Assembly (NCBI RefSeq): GCF_900104255.1
Contig: NZ_FNKZ01000001.1
Coordinates: forward strand, 1,766,001 to 1,830,000
Source of the DNA: Pseudoxanthomonas sp. CF385
GTDB lineage: Bacteria; Pseudomonadota; Gammaproteobacteria; Xanthomonadales; Xanthomonadaceae
Length of the DNA: 64,000 nt
Direction: 5' to 3'
Of this stretch, positions 19,788 through 28,682 are shown one piece after another. Made by a program: the position numbers and the translations under genes. The notes under the pieces were generated by a model. The model saw only the letters and a list, made by a program, of their open reading frames with translations, was not told the origin of the DNA and did not search any database. Within the stretch, counting starts at the first letter, position 1. Each line of letters begins with the position of its first letter.

Positions 19788-21404
19788 ATGAAGAAGAACA
19801 ATTGGTGGCGCGGCGCGGTGATCTACCAGATCTACCCCCGCAGCTTCCTGGATACCAACGGGGACGGCGTCGGCGACCTGCCGGGCATCGTCGAGAAGCT
19901 CGATTACATCGCGGGCCTGGGCGTGGACGCGATCTGGATATCGCCGTTCTTCAAGTCGCCGATGGCCGATTTCGGCTACGACATCGCCGACTACCGCGAC
20001 GTGGATCCGCTGTTCGGCACGCTGTCCGACTTCGACCGCCTGCTGGCGAAGGCGCATGCGCTGGGCATCAAGGTCATGATCGACCAGGTGCTGAGCCATT
20101 GTTCGGTGGAGCACGCCTGGTTCAAGGAGAGCCGCGAGAGCCGCGACAACCCGAAGGCCGACTGGTACGTGTGGGCGGACCCGAAGGAGGACGGCACCCC
20201 GCCGAACAACTGGATGTCGCTGTTCGGTGGCGTGGCCTGGCGCTGGGAGCCGCGCCGCGAGCAGTACTACCTGCACAACTTCCTGGCCAGCCAGCCCGAC
20301 CTGAACTTCCACAACCCTGCCGTGCAGGACGCGACGCTGGACAACGTGAAATTCTGGCTCGACAAGGGCGTCGACGGCCTGCGCCTGGATGCGATCAACT
20401 TCTGCTTCCACGATGCGCAATTGCGCGACAACCCGCCCAAGCCGAAGGAAAAGCGGGTGGGGCGCGGCTTCAGTCCGGACAACCCGTACGCGTACCAGTA
20501 CCACTACCACAACAATACGCAGCCGGAGAACATCGGCTTCCTCGAGCGCCTGCGTGGCCTGCTGGACCAGTATCCCGACGCGGGGGCGCTGGGCGAGATC
20601 TCGTCGGAGGATTCGCTGGCGACCACCGCCGAGTACGTCACCGACGAGCGCCTGCACATGGGCTACAGCTTCGAGCTGTTGACCGATGACGGCACCGCCG
20701 CCTACATCCGCGACACCGTCGAACGCCTCGAGGCCGCCATGGTCGAAGGCTGGCCCTGCTGGGCGATCTCCAATCACGACGTGCAGCGTGCCGTGACACG
20801 CTGGGGGCGTGGCGATCATTCGCCGGCGCTGGCCGCCCAACTGGTCGCGCTGGTCTGCTCGCTGCGCGGCTCGGTCTGCCTGTACCAGGGCGAAGAGCTG
20901 GGGCTGCCCGAGGCCGACGTGCCTTACGAAGCCCTGCAGGATCCCTACGGCAAGACGTTCTGGCCCAACTTCAAGGGCCGCGACGGCTGCCGCACGCCGA
21001 TGCCGTGGCAGGACGGCGAACAGGCGGGTTTCAGCAACGGCGTTCCATGGCTGCCGATCCCGGCCGAACACCGTGCGATCAACGTCGCTGTGCAGGACGC
21101 CGCCGCCGACTCGATCCTCAACCAGGTGCGGCGGTTCCTGGCGTGGCGGCGTACCCAGCCGGCCTTGCGGGTAGGCAGCATCCGCTTCCTCGACGCGCCC
21201 GAGCCGGTGCTCGCCTTCGTACGCGAGGTCGAAGGGGTCTCCTTGCTCGTCGTGTTCAACCTGTCGCCGCAGGACGCCCGCTGGACGCTGCCGGCCGGTA
21301 TGTCGCCGCGTCCGTTGGACGGCCCCGGCCTGCCATCGGGCACGGTGCAGGAAGGCACGCTCGTGTTGCCGGCCCGTGGCGTGTACTACGCCCTCATCGA
21401 CTGA
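19788..21404 (+). CDS. Alpha-glucosidase, XgtA-like (GH13)
   Basis: Cytoplasmic retaining alpha-glucosidase of 538 residues that should hydrolyse maltose and maltooligosaccharides and may transglucosylate, like XgtA of Xanthomonas campestris, which I recall as the same length. The start reads WWRGAVIYQIYPRSFLDTNG. GH13 regions: VMIDQVLSH, GLRLDAINF (nucleophile), ALGEISSED (acid/base), AISNHDVQR. The ATG at 19788 is chosen by family alignment; an in-frame ATG at 19770 has a better Shine-Dalgarno (GGAGGGG) and would add six residues. The gene is divergent from the transporter-amylase unit and followed by an esterase after 16 bases. Confidence 0.94.
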   Translation: MKKNNWWRGAVIYQIYPRSFLDTNGDGVGDLPGIVEKLDYIAGLGVDAIWISPFFKSPMADFGYDIADYRDVDPLFGTLSDFDRLLAKAHALGIKVMIDQVLSHCSVEHAWFKESRESRDNPKADWYVWADPKEDGTPPNNWMSLFGGVAWRWEPRREQYYLHNFLASQPDLNFHNPAVQDATLDNVKFWLDKGVDGLRLDAINFCFHDAQLRDNPPKPKEKRVGRGFSPDNPYAYQYHYHNNTQPENIGFLERLRGLLDQYPDAGALGEISSEDSLATTAEYVTDERLHMGYSFELLTDDGTAAYIRDTVERLEAAMVEGWPCWAISNHDVQRAVTRWGRGDHSPALAAQLVALVCSLRGSVCLYQGEELGLPEADVPYEALQDPYGKTFWPNFKGRDGCRTPMPWQDGEQAGFSNGVPWLPIPAEHRAINVAVQDAAADSILNQVRRFLAWRRTQPALRVGSIRFLDAPEPVLAFVREVEGVSLLVVFNLSPQDARWTLPAGMSPRPLDGPGLPSGTVQEGTLVLPARGVYYALID

Positions 21405-21420
21405 GCGACGAGGCACGAAG

Positions 21421-22344
21421 ATGGGCATCCGCATGGGCACCTTCTGCGTCGCGCTGCTGATGCTCGCCGCGGCATCCGCGCAAGCGCAGTCGAAGCCAGC
21501 GTCCGCGCACGTCGCCCAGGCAGTGACCGGCGACGGTGTGACCGGCACACTGCTGCGTCATGCGCAGTTCCCCTCGCGTCACGTGGCCGCGCGGAACGTG
21601 GACGTCTGGTTGCCGCCCGGCTACGCGGAGGCGGCGGGCACGCGTTACCCGGTGCTTTACATGCACGACGGACAGAACGTGTTCGATCCGTCGACGTCGT
21701 ACACGAAGGTGGACTGGGGCGTGGACGAGGCGATGACCCGGCTGATCGCCAACGGGCACGCGCGCGCAGCCATCGTCGTTGCGGTGTGGAACACGCCCAA
21801 GCGCTTGCAGGAGTACATGCCGCGCAAGGCGATCACGGGCGAAACGTTCATCCCGACGCCGGGTGATCCGCCCTTCCCGACGGGCGAGATCGTCGCCGAC
21901 GACTATCTCGCTTTCCTTGTTACCGAGCTGAAGCCGTTCATCGATGCGCACTACCGCACGTTGACCGGCCCGGAAGATACGTTCGTGATGGGCTCCAGCA
22001 TGGGCGGACTGATCTCCGCCTACGCGGTGCTGGAGTACCCGCAGGTCTTCGGCGGGGCAGGGTGCGTGTCCACGCACTGGCCGATCGCCGGCGGCATCGT
22101 CGAGGGCTACCTCGCGGAGCATCTGCCCGCGCCCGGCATCAACCGCTTCTACTTCGACTACGGCACCGAAGCCATCGATGCCATGTACGAGCCCTATCAG
22201 CAGCGCATTGATGCGCTGATGCGCACGCGCGGTTATCGGCCGGGCGCCGATCTGTTGAGCCATCGCTACCTGGGCGCCACCCACAACGAGGCCGCGTGGC
22301 GCGACAGGATCGAAGTGCCCCTGATGTTCCTGCTGCGACCCTAG
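21421..22344 (+). CDS. Secreted alpha/beta-hydrolase, esterase-D-like
   Basis: Predicted exported hydrolase of 307 residues with signal peptide GTFCVALLMLAAASAQAQ. The putative esterase (PF00756-like) fold shows VDVWLPPGYAEAAG, YPVLYMHDGQNVFDP and the nucleophile serine in FVMGSSMGGLISAYA; the catalytic His is probably in GATHNEAAW. The start at 21421 is 16 bases after the alpha-glucosidase stop and has GAGG nearby, so the two are likely co-transcribed. Enzymes of this family next to glycosidases often remove acyl groups from carbohydrates, but the substrate here is unknown. Confidence 0.86.
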   Translation: MGIRMGTFCVALLMLAAASAQAQSKPASAHVAQAVTGDGVTGTLLRHAQFPSRHVAARNVDVWLPPGYAEAAGTRYPVLYMHDGQNVFDPSTSYTKVDWGVDEAMTRLIANGHARAAIVVAVWNTPKRLQEYMPRKAITGETFIPTPGDPPFPTGEIVADDYLAFLVTELKPFIDAHYRTLTGPEDTFVMGSSMGGLISAYAVLEYPQVFGGAGCVSTHWPIAGGIVEGYLAEHLPAPGINRFYFDYGTEAIDAMYEPYQQRIDALMRTRGYRPGADLLSHRYLGATHNEAAWRDRIEVPLMFLLRP

Positions 22345-22415
22345 ATCGGCCGCCGCGCGGGCCATCCCGAGCACGTAACTGAACCGCGTCGCGCATCGTT
22401 GCGGCGTGGATACGC

Positions 22416-22431
22416 ACGCCTGCGCAGGCGT
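22416..22431. repeat. Perfect 16-bp palindrome in the gap before the TonB-dependent receptor
   Basis: ACGCCTGCGCAGGCGT equals its own reverse complement. It sits 71 bases after the esterase stop and 34 bases before operator site B. It may be a second regulatory site or part of a transcription-end hairpin. No U-run follows. Confidence 0.4.
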
Positions 22432-22464
22432 ACGGAACGCGTGTTACGCCGCTGCGCGGAATAT

Positions 22465-22481
22465 GCATGAATACGTATGCA
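22465..22481 (-). promoter_or_regulatory. LacI-type operator candidate (site B)
   Basis: On the minus strand this reads TGCATACGTATTCATGC, identical over 17 bases to the core of site A. It lies 138 bases before the TonB-dependent receptor start. Exact conservation of a 17-mer between two non-coding gaps in one locus is unlikely by chance. Confidence 0.7.
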
Positions 22482-22618
22482 GGCCCGTTTGTGCAACTGC
22501 ACGCGCCACTACCATGGCCGCACGTTTCGGGGCCCCGTGCCCCAACGTGTAAGACCCGGGCGATCGCGCTGCGCGACGCACCCGGTTCGTCGCATACAAC
22601 GTCCTTGGAGAGGGGAAC

Positions 22619-25381
22619 ATGCAACTCAAGCGCAACCTGCTGAGCGCGGCGTTGGCGTCTGCCATCGCGCTCACCGCGACCGGCGTGAACGCCCAGACGG
22701 CCCAGCCCGCCGAACAAACGAACGAACAGGCCGAAGCCACCGAGCTGGACACGGTGGTCGTCACCGGCATCCGCCGCGGCATCGAGAGCGCGATCTCGGT
22801 CAAGCGCGATTCCACCTCCATCGTCGAAGCGGTGTCCGCCGAAGACATCGGCAAGCTGCCGGATGTCAGCATCGGTGAATCGATCGGTCGCCTGCCCGGC
22901 CTGGCGGCGCAGCGCGTCGCGGGTCGTGCGCAGGTGATCAGCGTCCGCGGCCTGTCGCCCGACTTCTCCACCACGACGCTCAATGGCCGCGAGATGGTCA
23001 GCACCGGCGACAACCGCAGCGTCGAGTTCGACCAGTACCCGTCCGAGCTGGTCGCCGGCGTCACGGTGTACAAGACACCGGATGCCGGTCTCATCGGCCA
23101 GGGCCTGTCGGGCACGATCGACATGCAGACCGTGCGTCCGCTGAGTTTCGATGCCCCGGTGGGCACGGTAGGCGTGCGCGGCCAGCGCAATTCACTGGGC
23201 GCCGCGGCGGATGCGTCCGCCTACGGCGAACGCGTCAACGCCAGCTATATCACCCAGAACGAGGCGCGGACGTTCGGTTTCTCGATCGGTTACTCGCATA
23301 CCACCACGCCGATCCAGGAAAACCAGGTCGGCCTGTACGAGCCGTGGCAGGCGATCGGCGACAACTGGCGCCCGGGCGTGCCTGCGGGCACGTTCTACTC
23401 CGACGGCATCAAGGCCCTGCGCCGTACCGGTGAAACCAAGCGCGACGGCGTGATGGCGACGCTGCAGTTTCGTCCGTCGAATGCCTGGACCAGCACGCTG
23501 GACCTGTTCCATTCCGAGGCCGAGCAGGTCGATACCGCCAATCAGCTCGAAGTGCACATCGGCGACTACAACGGCGGTTATGGTCGTCTGCAGGTCACCA
23601 ATCCGTCCATCAACGGCAGCAACACGTTCACCGGCGGCACGGTCGGCAACGTGTACCCGCTGGTGCGCGGCATGTACAACAATCGCGAAGACGAGATCAA
23701 CGCATTCGGTTGGAACAACGAGTTCACCGTCGGCCAGGCGCGCATCATCGCCGACATCGGCTGGTCGCGCGCCAAGCGCGACGAGCTCAACCTCGAGAAC
23801 AACACGCAGATGCTGCCGGCGCCGCAGTTGGACACGCTGCAGTTGCAGATCCGCAACAACGGCTTCTCCCAGATCAATCCCGGTCGCGACTACTCGGATC
23901 CGAGTTCGTTGTATCTCACCGGCACGATCTACGGGTCGGGCTACGGCAAAGTGCCGAACGTCGTCGACGAGCTGCGCACGGGCAAGCTGGCAGCCTCGTT
24001 CCCGGCGCCAGGCTTTCTGTCCTGGATGTCGGATATCGATGTCGGTCTGAACTACGCCGATCGTGAAAAGAACAAGCGCCAACCCGAGGGCAACATCAAC
24101 CTCGGCGCGCAGGGCATCACCACGATCGCGTCGGACCTGCAGTACCGGCCGGTGGACCTGAGCTTCGCGGGCGTCGGCTTCATCCCGTCCTGGAACGTGC
24201 CGGGTGCGGTGGCGCGCTACATGACGTTCGAACCGAGCGACAGCGCGTTCCCGTACCTCGTCGCCAAGGCGTGGGACGTGCGCGAGAAGACCACCACCGC
24301 CTATGTCCGCGGCAACGTCGACACCGAGTGGGGTAATGTCAGCGTGCGCGGTAACGCCGGTGTGCAGGTGCAGCGCGTCGATCAATCCTCCGATGCGATC
24401 CGGCTCAGCGGCGGCGCCGATCCGCAGCCCATCCACATGGGCAAGACCTTCACCGATGTGCTGCCGAGCATGAACCTGGCGTTCGGCTTCGAGAACGACC
24501 AGACCCTGCGCGTTGCGCTGGCCAAACAGGTGGCGCGTCCGCGCGTCGACCAGCTGCGTGCCTCGCTGGAAGTGACGGCGTCCGACGGTCCCGACCAGGA
24601 CAACGGTCTGCGCAACAGTTTCGCCAGCGGTGGCAATCCGCTGCTGGACCCGTGGCGTGCCTACGCGTTCGACATCTCCTACGAGAAGTACTTCGGCACC
24701 AAGGCCTATGTGGCGGCGGCGTACTTCTACAAGGATCTGCAGACCTACATCTACACCCAGACCGATCCGTTCTACGACCTGTCCGACTACACGCCTGACA
24801 TCCCGCCGAACGCTAACTATCCGGGCGTGGGCGTCGATCCGACCGGCAGCTATTCGCGTCCGGTGAACGGCGAGGGCGGTACGTTGCAGGGTCTGGAACT
24901 GACAGCGTCGCTGCCGTTCGAGATGTTCAGCGATGCGCTGCAGGGTTTCGGTGCGGTGGCCAGTGCCACCTTCAACGACAGCAACATCCAGATCCGCGAT
25001 CCGGAAAGCGCATCCAGCGTCGGCGCCGGCGACATCGACCTGCCGGGCCTGTCCAAGCGGGTCTACAACCTGACGGTGTATTTCGAGAAGAACGGTTTCG
25101 AGGCGCGCGTCAACCAGCGTCGTCGTTCGGACTTCATCGGCGAGATCGGCAACTTCAACGGCAACCGCACGCTGCGCTACGTGGTCGGCGAGAACATCAC
25201 CGACGCGCAGGTCAGCTATTCGTTCCCGGAAGGACATGCCCTCAGTGGCCTGAGCGTGCTGTTCCAGGCCAGCAACCTGACCGACGAGGCCTACCAGACC
25301 TACGCCGGCACCAAGGACCGTCCGCTGGAATACGTCGAATGGGGCCGCAGCTACCTGCTGGGCGTCAGCTACAAGTTCTGA
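22619..25381 (+). CDS. TonB-dependent receptor, probable maltooligosaccharide importer
   Basis: Outer-membrane gated barrel of 920 residues with a signal peptide (LLSAALASAIALTATGVNAQ) and a TonB box near LDTVVVTG (residues 42-49). The plug domain has ISVRGLSPDFSTTTLNGREM and the barrel ends in aromatic VEWGRSYLLGVSYKF, the normal C-terminal signature. The form is that of Xanthomonas/Caulobacter oligosaccharide receptors such as MalA. GGAGAGGGG lies just upstream of the ATG. Operator site B upstream ties it to the alpha-glucosidase/transporter genes, so uptake of maltodextrins through the outer membrane is the inferred role. A strong terminator follows. Confidence 0.94.
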   Translation: MQLKRNLLSAALASAIALTATGVNAQTAQPAEQTNEQAEATELDTVVVTGIRRGIESAISVKRDSTSIVEAVSAEDIGKLPDVSIGESIGRLPGLAAQRVAGRAQVISVRGLSPDFSTTTLNGREMVSTGDNRSVEFDQYPSELVAGVTVYKTPDAGLIGQGLSGTIDMQTVRPLSFDAPVGTVGVRGQRNSLGAAADASAYGERVNASYITQNEARTFGFSIGYSHTTTPIQENQVGLYEPWQAIGDNWRPGVPAGTFYSDGIKALRRTGETKRDGVMATLQFRPSNAWTSTLDLFHSEAEQVDTANQLEVHIGDYNGGYGRLQVTNPSINGSNTFTGGTVGNVYPLVRGMYNNREDEINAFGWNNEFTVGQARIIADIGWSRAKRDELNLENNTQMLPAPQLDTLQLQIRNNGFSQINPGRDYSDPSSLYLTGTIYGSGYGKVPNVVDELRTGKLAASFPAPGFLSWMSDIDVGLNYADREKNKRQPEGNINLGAQGITTIASDLQYRPVDLSFAGVGFIPSWNVPGAVARYMTFEPSDSAFPYLVAKAWDVREKTTTAYVRGNVDTEWGNVSVRGNAGVQVQRVDQSSDAIRLSGGADPQPIHMGKTFTDVLPSMNLAFGFENDQTLRVALAKQVARPRVDQLRASLEVTASDGPDQDNGLRNSFASGGNPLLDPWRAYAFDISYEKYFGTKAYVAAAYFYKDLQTYIYTQTDPFYDLSDYTPDIPPNANYPGVGVDPTGSYSRPVNGEGGTLQGLELTASLPFEMFSDALQGFGAVASATFNDSNIQIRDPESASSVGAGDIDLPGLSKRVYNLTVYFEKNGFEARVNQRRRSDFIGEIGNFNGNRTLRYVVGENITDAQVSYSFPEGHALSGLSVLFQASNLTDEAYQTYAGTKDRPLEYVEWGRSYLLGVSYKF

Positions 25382-25404
25382 TCCACGCGTTACCTTGCTC
25401 TCCC

Positions 25405-25439
25405 AGCCCGTCGGCGTCCTGCCGACGGGCTTTTTCTTT
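25405..25439 (+). terminator. Rho-independent terminator of the TonB-dependent receptor
   Basis: Perfect 11-bp stem AGCCCGTCGGC / GCCGACGGGCT with loop GTCCT, followed by TTTTCTTTG, 24 bases after the receptor stop. Confidence 0.93.
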
Positions 25440-25460
25440 GGGAGGCCGAGGATGGCGCAA

Positions 25461-25490
25461 AGAAAAAGGCCAGGCATTCGCCTGGCCTTT
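25461..25490 (-). terminator. Rho-independent terminator of tRNA-Ala
   Basis: Perfect 11-bp stem AAAGGCCAGGC / GCCTGGCCTTT with loop ATTC. On the minus strand the stem is followed by TTTTTCTTT, and it lies ten bases beyond the tRNA-Ala 3' end. It could also back up the receptor terminator on the plus strand. Confidence 0.88.
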
Positions 25491-25499
25491 CGTGTTGAT

Positions 25500-25575
<76 letters not shown>

Positions 25576-25589
25576 ACATGAGCGGCGCC

Positions 25590-25619
25590 ATTCTAGCCCG
25601 CAGGGGCTGGCTGTGCCAA
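25590..25619 (-). promoter_or_regulatory. Promoter of tRNA-Ala
   Basis: On the minus strand TTGGCA (25619-25614) and TAGAAT (25595-25590) are separated by 18 bases, with the tRNA 5' end 15 bases past the -10 box. The promoter is embedded in the end of the rnd gene. Confidence 0.75.
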
Positions 25620-26702
25620 GCCTGCGCCGTCCAGCACGGGGGTCAGGACGGGCTCCAGTTCGCGCCGTCGCCAGCCGCCGAGGGCGGCGGGCCACTGCCC
25701 GGCGTCCAGCAGTCCTTCCAGGTAACGGCGCGAGGCGAGCACGCCGTCGGGCAGGCCGAGTTCGCTGCTGCGCTGGGCGACGGCATCCTGCAGGCGTTTG
25801 AGGCGCGCCTTGTCGCCGTCGGTCGCGTTGCGCGCCACCGGCATGTCGGCCTCGTCGTTCAGCGGGGTGTCCAGCGCCTGCCAGATCGCGTCCGCCAGCT
25901 TGCGCGGGGCCTTGGGCTGGGTGTCGAAGAAGCGCAACAGCGCGGCCTTGTCGATGGGCGGGGTACGCGCCAGCGCCACCGCCAGCTCGTTGTCGAGGAT
26001 CCAGCTACGCGGTTTGTCGCTGGCGCGCGCCTGCACCTCCCGCCAGCGCAGCAGGCGCACGAGCCGATGCTGCGCGTCGATGTCGAGGAACTGCGCGCTG
26101 CGCATCGACAGGTGCGGCCAGCGCTCGCCTTCGTCCTGCGCGGCATTCTCGACGAAGCGCGCGCAGTCTTCCTCCAGCCAGCCCAGACGGTCGGCGGAGA
26201 CCAGTTCGGTCCTCAGCGCGTCGTGCACGGCGAACAGGTAGCGCACATCGTCGGCGGCGTAGTGCAGCTGCGACTCGCTTAGCGGACGGCGCAGCCAGTC
26301 CGAACGCGTCTCGCCCTTCGGCAGCACCACGCCGGTGACGCGTTCGACCAGCTTCTGGTAACCGATACCGGCCGCCACGCCGGCCAGCGCGGCCGCGATC
26401 TGGGTGTCGAACAGCGGCGTCGGCAGCACGCCACAGGACACCTTGAACGCCACCAGGTCCTCGCTGGCGCTGTGCATCACCTTGGTGATCGACGGATCGG
26501 ACAGCCAGGGACGCAGGGCATCGGTCATGCCCGGTGCCAGCGGGTCGACGAGCAGGACGTCCTCGTCGAGGGCGATCTGCACCAGCGCGAGCTGGGGCCA
26601 GAACGTGCGTTCGCGGACGAACTCGGTATCCAGGCCGATCCGCGTCGGGCGGCGCTGCAGGTGCGCGTCCAGCGCGGCGGGGGTGTCAATCCAGTGGGGC
26701 AA
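25593..26702 (-). CDS. rnd: Ribonuclease D
   Basis: 3'-5' exoribonuclease that trims tRNA precursors and other structured RNAs. The 369-residue protein has the DEDD exonuclease motifs: IGLDTEFVRE (motif I), MHSASEDLVAFK (II) and YAADDVRYLFAVHD (III). An HRDC domain follows in the C-terminal half (about 210-290). The start is assigned to TTG at 26702 (LPHWIDTPAAL): GGAG lies seven bases upstream and the protein then matches family N-termini. The upstream ATG at 26785 lacks a ribosome-binding site. Its 3' end overlaps the tRNA-Ala promoter. Confidence 0.92.
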   Translation of the reverse strand: MPHWIDTPAALDAHLQRRPTRIGLDTEFVRERTFWPQLALVQIALDEDVLLVDPLAPGMTDALRPWLSDPSITKVMHSASEDLVAFKVSCGVLPTPLFDTQIAAALAGVAAGIGYQKLVERVTGVVLPKGETRSDWLRRPLSESQLHYAADDVRYLFAVHDALRTELVSADRLGWLEEDCARFVENAAQDEGERWPHLSMRSAQFLDIDAQHRLVRLLRWREVQARASDKPRSWILDNELAVALARTPPIDKAALLRFFDTQPKAPRKLADAIWQALDTPLNDEADMPVARNATDGDKARLKRLQDAVAQRSSELGLPDGVLASRRYLEGLLDAGQWPAALGGWRRRELEPVLTPVLDGAGLAQPAPAG

Positions 26703-26792
26703 CGTAATCTCCGCGTGATGCGTCGTTTGCTCAGTCGGGGGACAATAACCTAAGGTCCCGGCTCTGCCGGTATCGTCTGCCGGCATTCTCTC

Positions 26793-28664
26793 ATGGGGGC
26801 CGGTCGCTCCCTTCACGGAGGATGTTTGCGCGCGCTCCTTGTCGCCTTGTTGATCTCGCTGTCCGGGTTGGCCGCATGCTCGCGCGACGACGGCGCGCCG
26901 CAGGACGGCCAGGCCGCCGGCGACAACGTGCGCATGCCGCGTGTCACCGTCAGCGGCGACGACAGCAGCATGGACGAACTGACCTGGCGGGCGCCCACGG
27001 TGACACTCGTTGGAGAAGATGTGGCCGACGCACGCCAGCGTGCCGCGCGCGCGCTGGCCGAGGACCGCCTGTTCGACGGGCCCGACGATGCCATCCCGTT
27101 GTACCTGGCGCTGCAGCGCCTGGATCCCGCCGATGCGCGCGCCAAGGCCGGCCTGGAACGCAGCCTGGATGCGCTGCTGGCGCAGGGCGCGCAAGCGCTC
27201 CGCCACGCCGAGGACCGTACCGAATCCCTGCGCCGCGCCCGCCAGATCGCCGCGGTGGCGCGCACGCTGGCGCCGGCCGATCCGGCCGTGACCGCGTATC
27301 TGGCGCGGGTCGACGATGCCGACCAGCTGACCCGCCTGAACGTCGCCGCCGAGCGTGCGCTGCGCGAGGACCGGCTGGGCGAGGATGGCGGTGGCGCGCT
27401 GGCGGGGTTCCGCGAGGTGCTGAAATGGAAGCCGGGCCAGCCCCGCGCGATGCAGGGCGTGGCGGCGGTGGAGAGCGCGCTCATCCGTCGTGCCGAAGAC
27501 GCGGCGCACGCCAGCGATTTCGACACCGCCCGGCGCTGGCTGGAGGCGGCCGCGCAGGTGCGTGAAGACGCGCAGACCGTGGCGGATGCGCGCGTACGGG
27601 TGGAAGCGATCCGCATCGCGCGCATCGTCGACCTTCGCGACGCGGGCGTGCGCGACATCGCCACGCCGCAGGGCATCAAGGACGCCCGGGTGAAGCTGGC
27701 CGAGGTGCTCCGCATCGCCGAGCCCGGCAACCGGGTCGCGGCCGACCTTCGCCAGCGCATCGACCTGGCCACCTACTACGGCTTGTTCCGCCCGGGCCAA
27801 GCATTCACCGACGCGCTGCACCACGGGGGGCGGGGGCCGGAAATGGTGGTCGTGCCGCACGGTGGCTTCCTGATGGGGGCCACGGAGGACGAGGCCGACG
27901 CCGCCGATGCCGAGAAGCCCGCGCATTACGTGCGCTTCGACCGCGGGTTCGCCATGGCACGCCACGCGGTGACCGTGGGCGAGTTCCGCCGCTTCGTCCA
28001 GGCCACCCAGTACCGGCCGCGCGCCACCCGTCGCGGCCACTCCATCGTTTACGACGAACGCAGCGGCAATTTCGTCCGCCGCAGCGGGGTGGACTGGCAG
28101 TCCGATTACGCCGGCGATCCGGCCAGCGACGACATGCCGGTGCTGCATGTCAGCGTGTACGACGCCGAGGCCTACGCCGAGTGGCTGGCGGGACAGACCG
28201 GCCATGGTTACCGCCTGCCCAGCGAAGCCGAGTACGAATACGCGCAGCGCGGTGGCCAGCAGGGCCGCTATCCGTGGGGCAACGGCCAGCCCCCGCGCGG
28301 GGTGGCCAACCTGACCGGCGGCAACGACCGCTCCCCCAGCGGCCGCAACTGGAACAACGCCTTCATCGCCTACGGGGACGGTTACTGGGGTCCGGCGCCG
28401 GTGGGGCGCTTCCGCGCCAATGCCTTCGGCCTGAAGGACCTCGAGGGCAACACCAGCGAATGGGTCGGCGACTGCTGGCACGCCAGCTACCGGCGCGCGC
28501 CGGCGGACGGGGCGGCGTGGTTCAATCCCGGCTGCCGGTCGCGGGTGGTGCGTGGTGGCTCCTGGGCCAGTTCGCCGGCGCAGGCGCGCGCGGCGTGGCG
28601 TTCGTCATCGGATTCGGATATGACTAATGCGCGGGTGGGCTTCCGCGTCGTTCGCGGCATCTAG
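26793..28664 (+). CDS. SUMF1/formylglycine-generating-enzyme-domain lipoprotein
   Basis: Predicted lipoprotein of 623 residues. The signal LRALLVALLISLSGLAACSRD has lipobox LAA|C. Residues about 60-330 are an Ala/Arg/Asp-rich helical region with repeat-like segments (ALAEDRLFDGPDDAIPLY, AERALREDRLGEDGGGALAG). The C-terminal 280 residues form the SUMF1-like fold: MVVVPHGGFLMGATEDEADA, MPVLHVSVYDAEAYAEWLAG, YRLPSEAEYEYAQRGG, DLEGNTSEWVGDCW, RVVRGGSWASSP, GFRVVRG. The sulfatase-activating cysteines are not obvious, so a binding or regulatory domain is more likely than true FGE activity. A TTG at 26826, preceded by GGAG, is an alternative start directly before the signal peptide. Confidence 0.85.
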   Translation: MGAGRSLHGGCLRALLVALLISLSGLAACSRDDGAPQDGQAAGDNVRMPRVTVSGDDSSMDELTWRAPTVTLVGEDVADARQRAARALAEDRLFDGPDDAIPLYLALQRLDPADARAKAGLERSLDALLAQGAQALRHAEDRTESLRRARQIAAVARTLAPADPAVTAYLARVDDADQLTRLNVAAERALREDRLGEDGGGALAGFREVLKWKPGQPRAMQGVAAVESALIRRAEDAAHASDFDTARRWLEAAAQVREDAQTVADARVRVEAIRIARIVDLRDAGVRDIATPQGIKDARVKLAEVLRIAEPGNRVAADLRQRIDLATYYGLFRPGQAFTDALHHGGRGPEMVVVPHGGFLMGATEDEADAADAEKPAHYVRFDRGFAMARHAVTVGEFRRFVQATQYRPRATRRGHSIVYDERSGNFVRRSGVDWQSDYAGDPASDDMPVLHVSVYDAEAYAEWLAGQTGHGYRLPSEAEYEYAQRGGQQGRYPWGNGQPPRGVANLTGGNDRSPSGRNWNNAFIAYGDGYWGPAPVGRFRANAFGLKDLEGNTSEWVGDCWHASYRRAPADGAAWFNPGCRSRVVRGGSWASSPAQARAAWRSSSDSDMTNARVGFRVVRGI

Positions 28665-28682
28665 GCCGCCAGGGAGAGGGTA

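Noticed and set aside
16354..19788. Single 1144-codon minus-strand frame suggesting a transporter-amylase fusion
   Set aside because: The upstream part is the transporter gene read in the wrong frame. The true transporter stop and amylase start are at 18030 (TGATG), and the amylase has its own signal peptide.
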